From the NCBI GenBank assembly GCA_036417435.1, contig CM070913.1, forward strand, positions 6,738,680 to 6,802,679: a stretch of DNA of 64,000 bases, read 5' to 3'. The translations under genes were made by a program, and so were the position numbers. The notes below the pieces were generated by a model. It was not told the DNA's origin. It was given only the letters and a program-made list of their open reading frames with translations, and did not search any database. This DNA is from Inia geoffrensis (Eukaryota > Chordata > Mammalia > Artiodactyla > Iniidae). Of the stretch, positions 59,405-64,000 are shown piece after piece; position 1 is the stretch's first letter; each line of letters starts with the position of its first letter.

Positions 59405-62400
59405 TGTTTATAGATGTGCAGATGAATGGAGATGTCTCAAACGATATCCACCCGGTGTTAAGTGTAGCTGGTTAGACTTGGGATGCTTTTCATCTTATTT
59501 TAAATTCTAGTATTTGAAAGTTTTATAGTGATCAGGTTATCATTTTTATGAAAATAAGTTGATTTTCAAAAAATAATACACCAATTAAATGGCAGGTATT
59601 CAAGTACAATCAGCAGGAGTCTGTGGGGCAGCTAGGGAGTTTTCTGAGGGGAAGAATGCGTACTTTAACCCAAATCTAACAAAAAAAAACAGCACAAAAA
59701 CTTCCCGCATTTGGTCTGTGCCCACTGACTCTGTCTTAGAGCTGGCCAAAGGAGAAATACGATACAGCACGAGAGGAAGGTTCCAGATTATGTGCACTCA
59801 GCACTCAGAGTGTCCATAGATCCTTCCTCATCCTGCTCTCAGCTTGTCGGGGATGGACACTTCCCACCTGACTTCTCTCCTCCCTTTCATGACCATGGGC
59901 TTGGCTGCCAACCTCCGAGCGCTCCCCGCCCCCACCCACGGCTCCCCGGCAGGTGCTCTTTGCTTCCTCAAGCCAATCCTCCTACATTCACACGCTCCAT
60001 CACACACCCTCACGCACCCGGACTCTTACACACACACACACACTCTCACCCTGCTCGTTCACAGAGTCCTCGTGGGGTATAACCGACCTCCGCATTTCTT
60101 TGGCCACTGGCGTTTGGGGCACTGTTAGTTGCAGTGAAAGCCTCCTTTGGGAAGCACCAGATTCCCCCACAATCTGCGCACTTTACACTTTTATCAACAC
60201 ATCACAGTACATTACGGCCATGTGCCTGCCCCACCAGACCGTGTGCTCTTGCAGGATGGGAGCTCTCTTCTTATTTTTGTTAATCACCTCATGCTCAGCA
60301 GATGTCAGGTACCACAGCCATGACTCAACCAATGACGGGTGACATGCACGAGGGTGTCTCTGCGTGAGTGGAAAGGAACGTGAGTGTCAGTGCAGCCTTA
60401 GCACATGCAGACAGAACATTATAATGGTGCATCTTTCTCCACAAGGTTTGCATGGAGGAAAATGGGGCAAGGAAACCGATCAGACAACTGAGGTGGTCGT
60501 GGATAAACAAGCAGGTGGGCACATCCCCAGTCCTGAAGCGGGGACCGTGGGGTGGGAGTTGCATTTGGCAGCTTTACCCTGGGACCTTGCTCCAGAGATG
60601 GGGTGTGAGCTGACGCCATGCCGGGAGCAGAGAGGGACTGAGCCCAAGAGACACTGACTAATCCGAGCTGGACTCAGCGCATCCATCAGACGTGAACCCT
60701 GTGGGCCCCTGACGGGGGTGTGTGTGTGTGAAAACTAGTGTTACAGCAACAACGCATCGATAAGGAAAAATCCAAGCCCGGAGAGAATATATGTAGGACG
60801 CAAGGTAGTGGGTCAAACTCTAGCCAGTCTGCAGTTTGTTTGGGGGAACCGCCTAAGGGCCCCTAATGGGGCAGATCAACCCTCGGTCTGCAAGTGGATG
60901 CTTCGTGAGGCCCCCTGGGAGCAGGGGAAGGACAGGTGGGTGTCATATCCCAACAAGAAGGACCTCCAGACTCTGGACGTGGGCACACCAGGCTCCTTCC
61001 AGCCCCCATTGGACTGTGGGAAGAAGGGGCAAAAGGGACTGGCCTAATCCAAAGGTCTCGGAAGGCATCTAATGTCACCAGGCAGGAAGAGTCCCCAGCG
61101 GAATCATGCCCTGGGTTTGTACAAGCAGGACACCCAGTCTTCATGCCCCTCACCTGCCATCTCCAGACCCATCCTTAGAGAGCACTACAGCCTGGTGGGG
61201 TCCCATTCTCACCATCAGATTAGCAGTGTGGGGAGGAGTGCAGTCTTGGTTCTCGTTGCCAAGCCACAGTGAAAGGAGAGGGAAAAACACGTCCTTGCCA
61301 GTCGTTTGCATCCAGGAACATTGTCACAAGTGGAGGCTGAATCACACCCTACTATCAGAACTTTGTAGGTGCTGGCGGAATAGCATGGGAAGCTCGCCAC
61401 CAGGATGTGGGGAGAAATGGACATTCTGCATCTCAAACAAGGGACTCCCGTGTGAACATGTAGAGCACAGTCCCAAAGTGAGACCAACCCTGCCCAGAAG
61501 TTCAAGGACAATATTCCTTAGGTCTGCAGTCAAAACCCCTGCTTGATATCTAGTCACCCAGCCCTCTCCTCCAAGTGCTTAGAGTTGGGAGAACATTCCC
61601 TTTGGGTAACTATTTTGTCAGAGAAAAGAGTGAGAGAAGAGCTTATGTCTGCCCTGAGTCAGGGTGGCGTGATGCAGAGATGACTTTTCACTCGACGCAT
61701 TTGAAACTTGCTTCCATGACTCACCCTCAACCCAAGTAGTTAAGGTGGTAAATTCATGGATTGTGGATTGCTGGTTTAGGGATTTTTTTTCTCCACAAAA
61801 TACAGCATACACGGGTTATAAACACACAATACAGATTATCAGACTATAAAAAGGCCTAACAATACAATATGATTCATAGCTGGCATGGGCACAACATTTT
61901 GTTGGAAGATTAAAGACTCTGTGACTTAAATAACTTTTATTGTAATGCTTTCAACAGATCTAACGGAAAACAAATGGATTCTGCCTGGTGATATGACTGG
62001 TGAGTAGTACCCAGTAAAATCCCCAGAGGGCTATTCATCTCTTCAGTCTAGCTGAGATGGTTCCACCTTGGTGAACACTTCACAACCAAGCCGGGAGGTT
62101 TCTGGGCTTCGAGGTAGTATACCAGTCTCCTAGGATGCGCTGTGTTTGGCTAAAGACAGCAGGCTCCCTCCAAGTCACACCACTGATGACGAGTAATAGG
62201 TACCCCTGTCCCTCCTCCCAGTCTCCTGCACAGGCTCTCTTGGACCCTCTCCAAGAATTAATTTGTGGTAATCTGGTCCCCAAATAAATAACTTTTGTCT
62301 TCATCCAGCACCTTGAGTTTCACAAGGAAAAATATGCAGCCCTGACAACGGGCACGTTGCACACGAGCATGGGGAGACCCTGCTCTGAGCATCTACGGTT

Positions 62401-64000
62401 CAAAGGCAGAAATGAGGGCTGAAGTCATCAGTCTGTCCCCGTCTGCTGCATCCAGGCTGAGCTGGATGTGGAGCTCTTGGCTGTGTCCCCCGGCGACGCT
62501 TCGTAAGCAGTGACAAGTGGAGGGTCCTGACGTCCTTCCTTCCTCCAGCTTCGATGCACAGGCTGCTGGCAGAGCTTTCCATCAGAATAGAGATGCTCTG
62601 TATCCATGAAGTGGAACCCTGTCTGCTCCAGCCCCTGGATTGGCCAAGCAGGGCAAACGCTTAGTTCCCGAGAATTGTTGGCAACCTCCGGCTCTTTGTT
62701 CTTCAGAATGTGAAAATAGTGTAAATAGCAGCATCTGTAATGGCTGCTGCTGCTCTGACCGCCAGCCAAATCCATGTTTTTTTCCTGCTCTCCCTGTCGA
62801 GCCATCCACATGCCTCACACAGGCGTGAACCGCAAAGATGGTGCAGCGTGGAGACCCCAGAGTGCGGTGGAGATGCAGGGCTGACCCCGCCTCCACGTGG
62901 AGGCCCAGGGAGGGCTCCAGGATTCCGGGGCTTCTGGCAGAATTCAAAACTCCGTATGCTGCATCACGGATGTTTACCAGATTTATAGGATGATGTATAC
63001 AAAATGCATTTTTGCCCCTTCTTCTCCCCACAGCCCACAGAAACACCACACCTCACTCCTGAATAGCTGCAGTAACCTAAGCTGAATTTTAGGCTTTGGA
63101 ATTCTTAAAAGGGGATCATTTTTACCCATGGGTCCTCTGACTGTACCGAGATGAACCCCGGCATGAGTAACTCAAGGAATCCTGCAGTTGATGGCAACAA
63201 AGAGATTTCACATTTTGCCCAGATCTTTCCACGGGGCCGGATCCAAAGTGTTTGTTTTTCTTGGATCTTATAATTTCCTTTCTCTGTCTGCCATCTCTGC
63301 TAATTGACAAAAGAAAAGGCCGTTATTTTCAGCAAGTCCAAAGAATCCGTGCTGTTTTTCTATCCAAGTGGTAGATGTCACTGGACTGTGAATTGTACCC
63401 TAAAGTTCTCAATGGCCTAATCAAAATTAATGTCATCTTGATTTTAGAAATAAGGCGCACAGGGTCAGTAAGATTGCTTCGTGTTATTATAACTCCCAAA
63501 TCACTTTGAGTATCATCACTCTAAGACAACCTTAGCCTAGAAAGGTAGAATTGCCAACTATATTCATCCTTTTTAAAAAATGCGTATCTTTCTAACACAT
63601 GTCAACCCCAAAGGTATAAAATGCTAGTCTCTGAGGAACAACCTATAATTGTGTTTTAAAAATACACAGCAATAACTCTCCTGTGTGTTAGAAAATTCTG
63701 CACATGGGTGAAGTATGTGTCCACAGAATGGCCATCCTGTTCTGTGGCGCTTAAAGGTTAAAACTGGTGTAGATCTGAAATGGTCCAGTGCTAAAGCAAG
63801 CAGGGGTGTATTTTCAAGCTAATAGTAAATAATGGTCTTCAGAATTTCAGGATAGTAAATACAGGCTGTTTTGTTAATACTTCCAGTTTCTTCCACCCAT
63901 TCTTTGGCGCACATTTTCCTCTAAATGAATCCTTTCTACAAGCAGAGGCTGGTCTGTCCATCGCAGGGTCAGACTAACAGTTTTTTCTGTCTTTACCTTT
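59405..64000. other. Gene-free DNA; weak L2-like fragment near 60200-60310
   Basis: No exon is supported. Short CA/GT runs lie at 60030-60046 and 60719-60730. GACCGTGTGCTCTTGCAGGATGGGAGC and the following TTGTTAATCACC at 60230-60310 look like a decayed L2 'GACTGTGAGCTC...GGGCAGGGAC' region. Frames up to 155 codons (for example 62582-63049 antisense and 61106-61546 sense) overlap open frames on the other strand and have no recognisable domain. Confidence 0.5.

Noticed and set aside
62582..63049. 155-codon antisense frame
   Set aside because: Overlaps several plus-strand frames, no domain, no splice or promoter context; treated as chance.

Overview
This is a stretch of mammalian nuclear DNA, almost certainly from a cetacean. 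The strongest marker is a group of four near-identical tRNA-derived SINEs of about 200 bp (starting near 22179, 26343, 29197 and 36043). They begin GGGCTTCCCTGGTGGCG, run through CCATGGC(C/T)GCTGAGCCTG and end GTACCGCAAAA, which is the CHR-type SINE of whales and dolphins. A fifth, older CHR-like SINE lies at 3378. The L1 elements carry the 5' UTR and 3' UTR types of the cetartiodactyl L1 lineage. No prokaryotic or viral gene organisation is present.

I find no protein-coding host gene, no exon with convincing splice sites, and no tRNA or rRNA gene. The long reading frames are remnants of L1 ORF1/ORF2, frames running through GC-rich SINEs or the L1 5' UTR, or chance frames. The window reads as intergenic or deep intronic sequence dominated by transposon layers of different ages.

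Layout. 1-20 kb: mostly unique AT-rich DNA with one CHR-like SINE, ancient L2/L1M/MIR/MER5 pieces, a solo MaLR-type LTR with an intact 5-bp target duplication (9997-10438), and an old L1M interrupted by a younger L1 3' end (15318-17235). 20-36 kb: a decayed L1M split by a SINE, three more young SINEs, an antisense MaLR LTR with a poly-G tract, a pentanucleotide satellite-like array (32690-32864), and an antisense L1 3'-UTR fragment. 35-41 kb: repeat-poor DNA with a few stretches that look like candidate conserved non-coding elements, and a large CT/GT compound microsatellite (38131-38272). 41-49 kb: a full-length but dead L1 (41482-48557) inserted into an older L1 tail. 52-55 kb: a 5'-truncated antisense L1 with a 17-bp target duplication and a much less damaged ORF2. 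55-64 kb: unique DNA with purine-rich tracts, a MER2/Tigger-like MITE with terminal inverted repeats (57922-58117) and a good L2 3' end (59035-59402).

The features interact only as a record of insertions: L1 machinery supplied in trans explains the SINE and L1 target duplications and A tails, and nesting gives relative ages. I looked for an undescribed system and did not find one. The most interesting items are the CpG-dense L1 promoter open on both strands, the pair of inverted L1 ORF2 copies about 4.3 kb apart, the evolving pentamer array, and several repeat-free segments that would merit a conservation check.
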